From: Thermosulfuriphilus ammonigenes
GTDB taxonomy: Bacteria > Desulfobacterota > Thermodesulfobacteria > Thermodesulfobacteriales > ST65
NCBI RefSeq assembly: GCF_011207455.1
Contig: NZ_CP048877.1
Location: forward strand, 1,666,576-1,730,575
Length of the DNA stretch: 64,000 nt
Direction of reading: 5' to 3'
Shown here: positions 56,221-63,682 of the stretch, piece by piece
How positions within the stretch are numbered: position 1 is the stretch's first letter
Layout of the letters: every line of letters starts with the position of its first letter
Notes under the pieces: generated by a model
Told to the model about the DNA's origin: nothing
Seen by the model: only the letters and a program-made list of their open reading frames with translations
Database searches by the model: none
Program-made: the position numbers and the translations under genes

Positions 56221-56991
56221 CTAAATAATGAAATTGAGCCCTCTTAGAATACAAAGGGCATACCAGGATGTCTCCAGAAAGGAGACCCCTCCCGGGGCTC
56301 GGGCAAAACCTCCATCTTTGCGACGGCAGGAGAGGGCAAAGGCCCCAAGAGCATCAGGCTGCCGGGGTGATAGACCAAAGGCCTTGAGGATAAAGCAGGC
56401 AAAGTAGGCATTTTCTAGATAAGAAGTCGTTCCCGGAAAGAAGCCAAAGCCTCCGTCAGGATTTTGAGCTGCAAGGACCCAATCAAGAAGGGGGCGGAGT
56501 TTCTCACCAGGCCCGATAACCTGTAAGAGGAAATAAAGGTCCCTTATAGTTCTGACCTCTTTGTCTAGAGCCAACCTTTTGAGCCCAGAGGTTGGCCCCC
56601 TGGAGATCTCCAGGAGTCTAGTTAGACGGGCAAGATAAGACAACTCAGAGAGGGGCATCTCCGGGCTGGCCGAAGGAAGGCCTTGCCATAAGGTCTCAGG
56701 TATGGTTCCCCCTAAAGTTTTAAGACTCCAGGCGGCCTTAAAGAGGACCGAGGCCAGGCCAATATGGCCATAAGGTTGGTCCCAAAGATACCTGAGGTGG
56801 GTCTCTTGATCTACCTCGAACCCTAGAAGATGAGAGATTCTTAAAGCATAATAGGTGTCTTCTACTGTTGCTGGCAGCCTGGGAGTGGCCCCAAAGCCAC
56901 CTGTTTTCTTCTCCCGGGCCATGGTGAAGTCCTTAAGGGGCTCTAAGAGCTCCGGAGACAGGGAGCCGCTGGTCCTCCGTGAACAGAGCAC
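56221..56991 (-). CDS. Prenyltransferase/squalene-cyclase-fold repeat protein
   Basis: A 256-residue protein with alpha-alpha barrel repeats of the prenyltransferase beta/terpene-cyclase type: DGGFGFFPGTTSYLENAYFACFILKAFGL (in pieces, about 180-208), KDGGFARAPGGVSFLETSWYALCIL at the end and an earlier TGGFGATP. It lacks an obvious DxDD cyclase motif. Many such small proteins in bacteria are of unknown activity, so a lipid-binding role is only possible. I use GTG 56991, which has TAAGG before it and lies seven bases after the dynamin gene stop, so the two are probably one operon under the fluoride riboswitch. Confidence 0.7.
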   Translation of the reverse strand: MLCSRRTSGSLSPELLEPLKDFTMAREKKTGGFGATPRLPATVEDTYYALRISHLLGFEVDQETHLRYLWDQPYGHIGLASVLFKAAWSLKTLGGTIPETLWQGLPSASPEMPLSELSYLARLTRLLEISRGPTSGLKRLALDKEVRTIRDLYFLLQVIGPGEKLRPLLDWVLAAQNPDGGFGFFPGTTSYLENAYFACFILKAFGLSPRQPDALGAFALSCRRKDGGFARAPGGVSFLETSWYALCILRGLNFII

Positions 56992-56998
56992 GAGTGCC

Positions 56999-58759
56999 TT
57001 AGAGGGTTTCCACCTCTTTCTGGTAGCCAAAAAGCTCCCTCCTTATTTCCTCAACAGCCGCCAGCCGGGCCGAAAGATTGGAGAGAGTCTCTGAGACCTT
57101 CTGTTCACTTTGGCTCTTCAAGGCCATGGCCCGCTGTAGGGCCTCCCTTATGGCTGAAAGGGTAAGATCTATCTTTTCATTGAGCCTTCGTCGGAAATCT
57201 CGAGTGGTGCTGTCTATCCTTTTTAAAAGGTCATAGCGGACCCGTCCGCAATGTCTCTCAAAGCGGTCCGCAATAGTCGCCCGCATTCTTCTCAGAATGA
57301 TGCCCCTGGCAATAAACATTGGGAGGGCAGAACGAACTGAAAGCTGTATTAACTCCAGACCCACAGGATCTTCCCGAAGGAGAAAGTAAAAATCGCTCTT
57401 GCTGGTCAGCTTTTCTACGGTGGTAAAGGGTTTGAGCTCTATTTTGAAAAGATCTGAGGCCAACCTGACGATAGTCTCAATAATCTGATTGGTCCTACCA
57501 GCCAGATCCAGGTAGATAGACTCAAGGGCCTCAGCCATCTTTTCTGATTCGCGATTGCGGAAAAGTGAAAAAACACGCTGGATTTCCCCAAAGACAAACT
57601 CTTCCATCTCTCGCTCTAGTTCCCGACTGGAGAGTCCCCGGGAAACCTTTTCGGAGAAGGCCATCTCTAAGCGGCGAAGGAGTTCGGGAAGCTGAGTTTC
57701 CTTAAGAAGGCGAAGATCCTCATCTAACATCTCTGTTAGTTTTTTAATCTCTCCTTCGAGGATAAATTCCATCTGGGAGCGATCTTTTTCCACTAGCTGG
57801 GCCTTTTCTTCGAATTGGGCGATTTTTTTCTGGAGCTGGTCAAGGGAGAGCTTGGCCGCCTCCTGTTCCAGCTTATAGGCCATGGTTTCATCGGCTACAT
57901 GCCGGAGAAGGCTGGAGATTACAGCCTTCAAGAAGGCCTTACCCTTTTCCTGATGGAGGAAAGCCCGAAGGTCACGTTCAAAAGAGACAAACCGTGACTT
58001 TCCTAGTTTGGCTGGATCGGCTTTGATTTTTCCCTCCAGAGCCAGCTTGGCCGAAAGGGGGTAGATCCTAACCTCCCGGCCAAGGTCAAGCCGGAGGATC
58101 TCTTCGGTAAAGGCCAGGGCCTCGGCTAAATCAACCTCATCCACCAGGTCAATCTTATTAAGAACAAAGAAGAGCTTGTCCACATGATCCCGGACATCCT
58201 TTAAAAATTGATGTTCGGATTCACTCAAAGGAGGATCAGCCGTGACAATAAAAATTCCGGCATCTACGTAGGGAAGATAGGCATAGGCTACATCGGTATT
58301 ATGACGGTAAACTGATCCTACACCGGGGGTGTCGATGATTCTCACCCCATCTTTGAGATAGTCTGAGGGATAAAAGACCTCCACTTCCTTGACCTGGAGG
58401 CGGTTTTTAGGATTTCCCCTTTCGGTGACAAACTGAGGAATCTCGGATATGGCCACTTCCTGGCTACGGCCATCCAGATAGTGAACCAGAGCTTTGACTT
58501 CGGGGCCATAACGGAGAACTGTAACAATAGCTGTCAGGGGAACAATGGCTGTAGGCAGGATCTCTGCTCCCAAAAGGGCGTTGACAAAGGTGGATTTGCC
58601 GCGTTTAAACTGGCCCATGACCACCAGATTGAACTGCTCTTCTTTTAACTTTTGGGAGATTTCCCGGAGTCTGTGGTGGCCGTTTTCTGGATTTATCTGG
58701 GAGAGTCGGGTAACTATTCGCCCCAGGCCTTCTTTTATAAGGGAGTAGCTTGTCTTCAT
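56999..58759 (-). CDS. Bacterial dynamin-like GTPase
   Basis: A 586-residue large GTPase of the dynamin superfamily. G motifs: P-loop GQFKRGKST (49-57), switch I around PTAIVPLTA (69-77), DTPG (142-145) and NKID (200-203). The rest is mostly helical with coiled-coil stretches (about 290-365 and 490-580), and a hydrophobic MFIARGIILRRM segment near 480 may be the paddle that inserts in membranes. Family members remodel or protect membranes. I use ATG 58759, with GGGGGGA before it. A fluoride riboswitch with its terminator sits immediately upstream on the same strand, an unusual regulator for this family. Confidence 0.88.
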   Translation of the reverse strand: MKTSYSLIKEGLGRIVTRLSQINPENGHHRLREISQKLKEEQFNLVVMGQFKRGKSTFVNALLGAEILPTAIVPLTAIVTVLRYGPEVKALVHYLDGRSQEVAISEIPQFVTERGNPKNRLQVKEVEVFYPSDYLKDGVRIIDTPGVGSVYRHNTDVAYAYLPYVDAGIFIVTADPPLSESEHQFLKDVRDHVDKLFFVLNKIDLVDEVDLAEALAFTEEILRLDLGREVRIYPLSAKLALEGKIKADPAKLGKSRFVSFERDLRAFLHQEKGKAFLKAVISSLLRHVADETMAYKLEQEAAKLSLDQLQKKIAQFEEKAQLVEKDRSQMEFILEGEIKKLTEMLDEDLRLLKETQLPELLRRLEMAFSEKVSRGLSSRELEREMEEFVFGEIQRVFSLFRNRESEKMAEALESIYLDLAGRTNQIIETIVRLASDLFKIELKPFTTVEKLTSKSDFYFLLREDPVGLELIQLSVRSALPMFIARGIILRRMRATIADRFERHCGRVRYDLLKRIDSTTRDFRRRLNEKIDLTLSAIREALQRAMALKSQSEQKVSETLSNLSARLAAVEEIRRELFGYQKEVETL

Positions 58760-58775
58760 GGCATATCCCCCCAAA

Positions 58776-58815
58776 CAAAAAAACCTCTACCCAGACCGCA
58801 GGTCTGGGTAGAGGT
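58776..58815 (-). terminator. Fluoride-riboswitch expression platform (intrinsic terminator)
   Basis: On the minus strand, perfect 15-base arms (58815-58801 and 58797-58783) with a TGC loop are followed by seven T (58782-58776), 17 bases before the dynamin ATG. The first arm starts with ACCTCTAC, which also forms part of the aptamer pseudoknot. Aptamer folding and terminator folding are therefore mutually exclusive: fluoride binding should allow read-through. Confidence 0.92.
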
Positions 58816-58865
58816 CATCAGCCTGAAGGGTGTCCTTCAGGCGGTTCGGGCTGACCTCATAGCCC
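58808..58865 (-). ncRNA. Fluoride riboswitch (crcB motif)
   Basis: The minus strand folds as the fluoride aptamer. Stem GGGC/GCCC (58865-58862 with 58851-58848) closes a loop whose GAGGTCA (58858-58852) pairs with TGACCTC (58817-58811) to make the pseudoknot. CGAACCGCC and GGCTGATGA give the conserved CCG and UGAUGA strands. A nine-bp stem (58821-58829 with 58834-58842) forms the second helix. The layout matches the Thermotoga and Pseudomonas crcB-motif RNAs closely. It lies upstream of a dynamin-like gene, not of crcB or a CLC-F exporter. Confidence 0.92.
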
Positions 58866-58885
58866 TTTATTTTTTCTCCAAAGAG

Positions 58886-58914
58886 AAAATACTAATTTCC
58901 AATTTCAGGGTCAA
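58886..58914 (-). promoter_or_regulatory. Promoter for riboswitch-dynamin unit
   Basis: On the minus strand TTGACC (58914-58909) and TATTTT (58891-58886) are 17 bases apart. Transcription should begin near 58879, a little upstream of the fluoride aptamer. Confidence 0.65.
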
Positions 58915-58946
58915 GCTTCTCTTCCTTTAAATGAGGCCCAGACTGT

Positions 58947-60095
58947 TTAGTCCTTGGTAGAGTGGCAGACAAAACAGCCACATTCGCTATTGCCTGAGCC
59001 GGTGACGCAGGTGCTGTAGTCCCAGCGAAGCATATCAGGATAAGGACTTCCATGAGCCCGATGGCAGGAGAGACACATAACTTTATCTTGACCAGGGGTA
59101 ACGCTGGCCGAAGGTCCTCTTCCGATAAGTATCGAGGCGTCTTTTCGAGCTACAGGTACTAGAGGATTATACACGGTGTAGTTAGTGTACTCACCTCGAT
59201 CAGGAAGCTCCACCCCCGATGGGTGACGTAACCAAGGGTTCCCGCTTCCTCCATTAGGTGAGCCTCCAGCAGGCCAGGAATGGAAACTGTTGTGGCAACC
59301 GGCACAGAAGTCACTTATTCCCTCAGCATTTTGTCCATAGGCTAAAGGGGCAAAAGGCTTTGGTGAATCCTGATATTCGTTATGCCGAGAGGCACTAGGA
59401 TTCTGTTCCCAGTCAGGGTCTTCTATGCCGGCTACAGCTGGTGGATTATGGGGCGGGATATCCCAAAACTGGGCTCCGGCCTTGTTAAGAAAGCGGTAAC
59501 CTCCCCCTGATTCATCGACATACTTATAACCATTGGCCTGAAGATTTTGTTCGTCATTGGCGTGGTGAGCGGCCCGATGGCAGCCGATACAGCCATTTCC
59601 GGTAATAGGATTAAAAAGAGGTCCGGGTCCGGGACCATATCTTATGGAGGCCAAAGACTTATGGCATCCCTCAAATCCACAACTGTTGGGTACCACTCCG
59701 AATTGAGTATCCCCTCCTGGGGCCCATTCTAGGGTGGCATCTGGAGTAATAACGTTATGGCCATACTGGTCGCCTTTATGTTCCACCCAGTAAAAGTTAC
59801 CTCCAGCCAAGGTGCTGGAAGGACTTCCATCTGGTGGATAAGTTGGTGGTGCATGATTGAGAACTATGGGAATTCTGGTCTCTCCCACGGTGACGATGGT
59901 GTTACTTGTGTTGGAACTGTGACAACCGACACAGTCAGCCACGGTAAGATAGCCATAGGGACCAGCAGTGGTTACTACCGAGCCACTTTGAGAATTATGC
60001 ATGGTATGACAGTTAGAACAGATACCATGGACCCGGGCCTCCCCCGGAATAACAGAAAGAAAGAAAAAAATCAGTCCCCAAAATAAGAAAGCCAT
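58947..60095 (-). CDS. Multihaem cytochrome c (six CxxCH plus one CX4CH)
   Basis: A 382-residue exported cytochrome: signal peptide (1-20, cut after GEA), then CSNCH (near 26), CVGCH (near 55), CGFEGCH (a CX4CH, near 138), CIGCH (near 164), CAGCH (near 258), CLSCH (near 338) and CFVCH near the end. The domain type resembles doubled-CxxCH cytochromes from sulfate and metal reducers and is probably periplasmic or cell-surface. The CX4CH motif can also bind haem, as in Desulfovibrio cytochromes. It should be matured by ResB/CcsA encoded at 40-42 kb. No electron-transfer partner gene is adjacent. Confidence 0.93.
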   Translation of the reverse strand: MAFLFWGLIFFFLSVIPGEARVHGICSNCHTMHNSQSGSVVTTAGPYGYLTVADCVGCHSSNTSNTIVTVGETRIPIVLNHAPPTYPPDGSPSSTLAGGNFYWVEHKGDQYGHNVITPDATLEWAPGGDTQFGVVPNSCGFEGCHKSLASIRYGPGPGPLFNPITGNGCIGCHRAAHHANDEQNLQANGYKYVDESGGGYRFLNKAGAQFWDIPPHNPPAVAGIEDPDWEQNPSASRHNEYQDSPKPFAPLAYGQNAEGISDFCAGCHNSFHSWPAGGSPNGGSGNPWLRHPSGVELPDRGEYTNYTVYNPLVPVARKDASILIGRGPSASVTPGQDKVMCLSCHRAHGSPYPDMLRWDYSTCVTGSGNSECGCFVCHSTKD

Positions 60096-60268
60096 CTTAT
60101 CTTAAAGCGGTCTTCCCTCTCTTGATCTTTAAAATAGAGATGCCCCTAAAAAGGACATAAATATCTACCATTTTTTTTAATCAATCTCTTTTTTATTTTT
60201 GAGGGAAAAATATGTCAAGAAAGAAGGAAATAATTAAATCAAGAATGAAGCAGAATGGTCAGAAGCGG
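60096..60268. other. AT-rich gap between fur-feoA and the cytochrome gene
   Basis: A 173-base stretch with T-rich and A-rich runs (about 60171-60215). I see no gene. It probably holds the cytochrome promoter and the end of the fur-feoA transcript. No clear terminator hairpin is visible. Confidence 0.5.
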
Positions 60269-60976
60269 CTAATCTTGGCACAAAGAAACCAGTATTTTTT
60301 GGGCTAAGCCCCGTCCCAAAGCCAGACGAGCCCCCTTGGCCGAGACGATTACCGGGCCACAATTGTTTATTACCTCTACCGTATCGCCTACCTGAAGTCC
60401 CATAGAGGTGAGCCGGGCTCGCAGCTTTTCCCCCCCTAGAAAACGGCAAAAGCGAACCTTTTCTCCTGGAGAGGCCAGGCTCAGAGGAAGGGTAGGGACT
60501 CGCTTGGTCTGGCAGCCAGAGCAAAGACCATAGATCTCTAATTTGTGGCTAAGGGGTTTGAAACCATAGAGACGGGCCATCTCCTCCTGGAGAGATTCAA
60601 TGGTTGGGTGAACAAATTCAATGATTTGGCCGCATTTGGTGCAAATGAGGTGGTCATGGTGTTCTTCCAGGTGGCGATGTTCATAGAGGGTTGGGCGCCC
60701 TTCAAAGCTTTTGGCCTGGGCAAAACCATAACGACAAAGTAGGTCTAAAGTTTGGGTGACAAAATCAAGCCCCCGAGAAAAACCTCGCCTCTTTAAAGTT
60801 TCCAGTAACTCTTCTGGAGTGAGATGGCGATCTTCTTCAATAAAGGCCTCAAAGACAGCCTCTCGATCGGCCAGGTTGGCTTCATCAAGGGAAGAAAAAA
60901 TCCTTCGAAATTCCTCTTTCTCGCGCTGGTGCAAGGAATCTTCAGAGCTCTTCTTCAGGGCAGATCTTTCAAACAT
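60269..60976 (-). CDS. Fur-family regulator fused to a FeoA domain
   Basis: A 235-residue protein. Residues 1-155 are a Fur-family metalloregulator: winged helix (LTPEELLETLKRRGFSRGLDFVTQTLDLL, in pieces, 53-82), the DNA/metal hinge HRHLEEHHDHLICTKCG (101-116) and a second pair CSGC (152-155) for structural zinc. Residues 163-235 form an SH3-like FeoA domain (RFCRFLGGEKLRARLTSMGLQVGDTVEVI, in pieces, then GPVIVSAKGARLALGRGLAQKI). FeoA domains are common at the end of DtxR-type repressors, but a fusion to Fur is unusual. It likely controls iron uptake or peroxide response. The start is ATG 60976 with GTGAGG before it. Confidence 0.88.
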   Translation of the reverse strand: MFERSALKKSSEDSLHQREKEEFRRIFSSLDEANLADREAVFEAFIEEDRHLTPEELLETLKRRGFSRGLDFVTQTLDLLCRYGFAQAKSFEGRPTLYEHRHLEEHHDHLICTKCGQIIEFVHPTIESLQEEMARLYGFKPLSHKLEIYGLCSGCQTKRVPTLPLSLASPGEKVRFCRFLGGEKLRARLTSMGLQVGDTVEVINNCGPVIVSAKGARLALGRGLAQKILVSLCQD

Positions 60977-61022
60977 GGCCAACCTCACCAGTTTATCTTT
61001 TGTTTAGAATCCTTCCGGGATT

Positions 61023-61032
61023 AATAATTATT
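61023..61032. promoter_or_regulatory. Possible Fur-type operator
   Basis: The palindrome AATAATTATT lies in the divergent gap between fur-feoA and mqnB, within an AT-rich block that loosely resembles a Fur/PerR box. Autoregulation would be expected, but the match is incomplete. Confidence 0.25.
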
Positions 61033-61075
61033 GAGAAAGCTTAACAATTTACTTAGGGTAAAGATACAGTAGCTC

Positions 61076-61738
61076 TTGGCAGTGCTTCTGTCAACCTGTT
61101 ATGGTTTGGCGGTGTCCACTTTATTGGTAGTTCCCACAGAACTAGAAGCTAGAGGGCTTAAAGAGCTGGGATTTGCCCCCCTTATTTGTGGTATGGGGCC
61201 AGTAGCCTCAGCGGCCAAGGTGGCCTATGAACTGGCTAAACACTCTCCCAACTGTATCCTCCTTTGGGGACTGGCCGGGGCCTATCCTGGAAGCGGACTC
61301 GAGGTTCCCTCCCTGGTCTTGGTGACCGAGGAGTTTCTGGGAGATCTAGCCCTCTGTAAAGGGGAACACCTTGAAGATCTCGCTCCCCATCTTCCGGCCA
61401 GAAGAAGATATCCTCTGCCTGAACCTCCTCGGCGCCGGGTTCATAACCTTTTAGAAAAGGCAGGTCTTCCCCCAATTTTGGGGGCGGGAGTGACGGTTTC
61501 CTGTGTTTCGGGGACCAGGATTCGAGGAGAGATCCTGGCCCGTCGTTTTGGAGCTCTTATTGAAAATATGGAAGGGGCGGCCGTGGCCCAGGCCGCCGAA
61601 CTGGCCGGTGTGGAGATGGTTGAGCTCAGGGTAGTCTCAAATCTGGTGGAAGATCCTCCCCGGGCTCTTTGGAAGATCGAGGAGGCCCTTTCCCTTGGAG
61701 TCCGGGCTCTTCAGGCCCTTAAGGAGTTCATCAGATGA
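61076..61738 (+). CDS. mqnB: Futalosine hydrolase
   Basis: Splits futalosine to dehypoxanthine futalosine and hypoxanthine in the futalosine route to menaquinone. The 220-residue protein has the nucleosidase fold: PTELEARGLK near the start, LWGLAGAYPGSGLEVPSLVLV (in pieces, about 63-83), CVSGTRIRGE near 143 and the IENMEGAAVAQAAEL motif (near 162) with the ribose-binding Glu. The next gene is mqnD, which makes the assignment strong. The TTG start at 61076 has no good Shine-Dalgarno; GTG 61112, just before VSTLLVVPTELEA, is a likely alternative. Confidence 0.9.
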   Translation: MAVLLSTCYGLAVSTLLVVPTELEARGLKELGFAPLICGMGPVASAAKVAYELAKHSPNCILLWGLAGAYPGSGLEVPSLVLVTEEFLGDLALCKGEHLEDLAPHLPARRRYPLPEPPRRRVHNLLEKAGLPPILGAGVTVSCVSGTRIRGEILARRFGALIENMEGAAVAQAAELAGVEMVELRVVSNLVEDPPRALWKIEEALSLGVRALQALKEFIR

Positions 61739-62547
61739 GGATAGGTTTTTCTCCTTGTCCTAATGACACCTTTTTTCTGGCGGCCTTGATGCTTGGCAAG
61801 GTAGAGGCCAAAGTCCGGCTTCTTCCTGTCATCGAAGACGTAGAGGCCCTTAACTTAAGGGCCTTTAAAGGAGAGCTGGAGGTAACCAAGCTCTCCTTTC
61901 ATGCCTTCTGTCATCTTCTAGGACGTTACCTTTTGCTTCCCATAGGGGCGGCCTTAGGTCGGGGAGTAGGCCCCCTTTGGGTGGCTAAAGAAGGTTTTTC
62001 CTTTTCAAACCTTAAAGATCAAGAAGTGGCTGTCCCCGGTTTGTACACTACGGCGACCCTCCTTCTTAAACTCTATTTTCCCGAGGCTAGACTGCGACCA
62101 ATGCGCTTTGACCAGATCATGCCTGCTATCTCTCGAGACGAAGTGGCCTCTGGAGTTATTATCCATGAAGGACGCTTTGTTTATCCCCGCTACGGTCTCG
62201 GTCTGGTTGTGGATTTAGGACGTTGGTGGGAAGAGGTAACCGGGCTCCCCATTCCCCTGGGAGGCTTTTTCATCCGCTCTGACCAGGCCCAAATGGCCCC
62301 TCAGGTTGTTGAGAGCTTGAGGGATAGTCTCTTTTTTGCTCGAGAGAATCCCCGGCAGGTCTGGGAGTATATCAAGGCCTATGCCCAGGAGATGGAAGAC
62401 GACATTATCAGGCGTCATATTGAGACCTATGTCAACGAGTTTACTGAAGATCTGGGGCCGGAGGGAAACTCGGCGGTAGAGACTCTGGTTGATTTGGCCC
62501 GCAGACAAGGGATAATTAAAAACTTCCCTTCTCGGTTTAAGGTCTAA
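61735..62547 (+). CDS. mqnD: 1,4-dihydroxy-6-naphthoate synthase
   Basis: Makes 1,4-dihydroxy-6-naphthoate from cyclic dehypoxanthine futalosine, a late step of the futalosine menaquinone route. The 270 residues have the periplasmic-binding-like fold with SPCPNDTFFLAAL at the start, VTKLSFHAF (near 50), VAVPGLYTTATLLL (near 95), the SGVIIHEGRF segment (near 139) and IPLGGFFI. ATGA overlap with mqnB shows coupling. This organism therefore makes menaquinone by the futalosine route, consistent with anaerobic respiration. Confidence 0.95.
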   Translation: MRIGFSPCPNDTFFLAALMLGKVEAKVRLLPVIEDVEALNLRAFKGELEVTKLSFHAFCHLLGRYLLLPIGAALGRGVGPLWVAKEGFSFSNLKDQEVAVPGLYTTATLLLKLYFPEARLRPMRFDQIMPAISRDEVASGVIIHEGRFVYPRYGLGLVVDLGRWWEEVTGLPIPLGGFFIRSDQAQMAPQVVESLRDSLFFARENPRQVWEYIKAYAQEMEDDIIRRHIETYVNEFTEDLGPEGNSAVETLVDLARRQGIIKNFPSRFKV

Positions 62548-62558
62548 GGAGGGCGTTG

Positions 62559-63269
62559 GTGAAAGGTTTGAATATCATAGATCTTATCCTAGACGCCGGT
62601 CCCGTAGCCAAATTTGTCCTTTTGATCCTTTTTATCTTCTCTGTGGTCTCGTGGGCTATTATCTTCTTTAAAGGGCTTCAATATCGTCGATTACGTCGGG
62701 CTTCAGAACAATTTTTGGACTCCTTCTGGACAGCCCGGACGCTCTCTGAGGTCTTTCGGGGCTTGAAAGATCGTCCTCAGGCCCCGGTGGCTGAGGTCTT
62801 CCGTCAGGGCTATGGAGAGCTTATCAGGATTCGCCGTTCTACGCCCAAACCCAAAGCCCCGGAGGAGTTGTCCCTATGGGTAGAGAGCGTGCTTACCCGG
62901 CTGGAGAGGGCCCTGGATAAGGCCGTCTCCCTGGAACTCTCGCGTCTCGAGGAAGGCCTTTCCTTCCTGGCCACTACAGGCAACGCTACCCCTTTCATCG
63001 GCCTCTTTGGCACTGTCTGGGGTATTATGGGGGCCTTTCACAATATAGGGGCCGTGGGATCAGCCAGTCTGGCCACCGTGGCTCCGGGGATCGCCGAGGC
63101 CCTTATCGCCACGGCCTTTGGCCTGGCGGCGGCCATCCCGGCCGTCGTGGCCTTTAATCTCTTCATGAGCCAGATGGCCCGCTTTGAGACTGATATTCGA
63201 GCCTTTGTCCGCGATCTTCTTAATCTGGTAGAAAGAGATCTCATCCAGGAGGGTATAGGGGAGGAGTAA
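62559..63269 (+). CDS. tolQ: TolQ/ExbB/MotA-family proton channel subunit
   Basis: A 236-residue inner-membrane protein that, with TolR, uses the proton gradient to move TolA or TonB. There are three helices (about 15-36, 142-165, 175-200), with the typical GNATPFIGLFGTVWGIMGAFHNIG and TVAPGIAEALIATAFGLAAAIPAVVAFN motifs (in pieces). I use GTG 62559 because AAGGAGG lies seven bases ahead. The order tolQ-tolR-tonB/tolA follows. Whether this set is Tol-Pal or TonB-type cannot be settled without the next genes. Confidence 0.9.
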   Translation: MKGLNIIDLILDAGPVAKFVLLILFIFSVVSWAIIFFKGLQYRRLRRASEQFLDSFWTARTLSEVFRGLKDRPQAPVAEVFRQGYGELIRIRRSTPKPKAPEELSLWVESVLTRLERALDKAVSLELSRLEEGLSFLATTGNATPFIGLFGTVWGIMGAFHNIGAVGSASLATVAPGIAEALIATAFGLAAAIPAVVAFNLFMSQMARFETDIRAFVRDLLNLVERDLIQEGIGEE

Positions 63270-63680
63270 ATGGCCCTAAACGGTAGTAAAAAAGGTCGCT
63301 ATTTGGCCGACATCAATGTTACCCCCCTGGTGGATGTTGTTCTTGTTCTTCTGATTATCTTTATGATTACCGCCCCCATGATGACTAGGGGGGTTTCGGT
63401 AAATCTCCCTCAGACCAAGGCTGGAGAACTCCCCCGGCTTAAGGAACCCTTGGTGGTGACTATTACCCAAACTGGGGATATCTATATCGGTCGAGAGAAG
63501 GTCGGGCTGAAGGGACTTAAGGCCCGATTTTATCAGGCGGCCCGAAGCAAATCTGAAGTCTTTATTGAGGCTGACAGACAGGCTCATTATGGTCTAGTGG
63601 CCCGGGTTTTGGCTCTGGCCCGGGCCTTAGGAATAGAAGAGGTCGGCTTAGTTACTGCACCACCTCCCGCAAAGAGGTAG
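63270..63680 (+). CDS. tolR: TolR/ExbD-family protein
   Basis: A 136-residue partner of TolQ with one helix (INVTPLVDVVLVLLIIFMITAP, in pieces, about 14-35) whose aspartate carries protons (LVDVVL), and a periplasmic domain (VNLPQTKAGELP, VVTITQTGDIYIGREKV). It starts directly after the tolQ stop and is followed three bases later by a TonB/TolA-type gene. Confidence 0.93.
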   Translation: MALNGSKKGRYLADINVTPLVDVVLVLLIIFMITAPMMTRGVSVNLPQTKAGELPRLKEPLVVTITQTGDIYIGREKVGLKGLKARFYQAARSKSEVFIEADRQAHYGLVARVLALARALGIEEVGLVTAPPPAKR

Positions 63681-63682
63681 CC

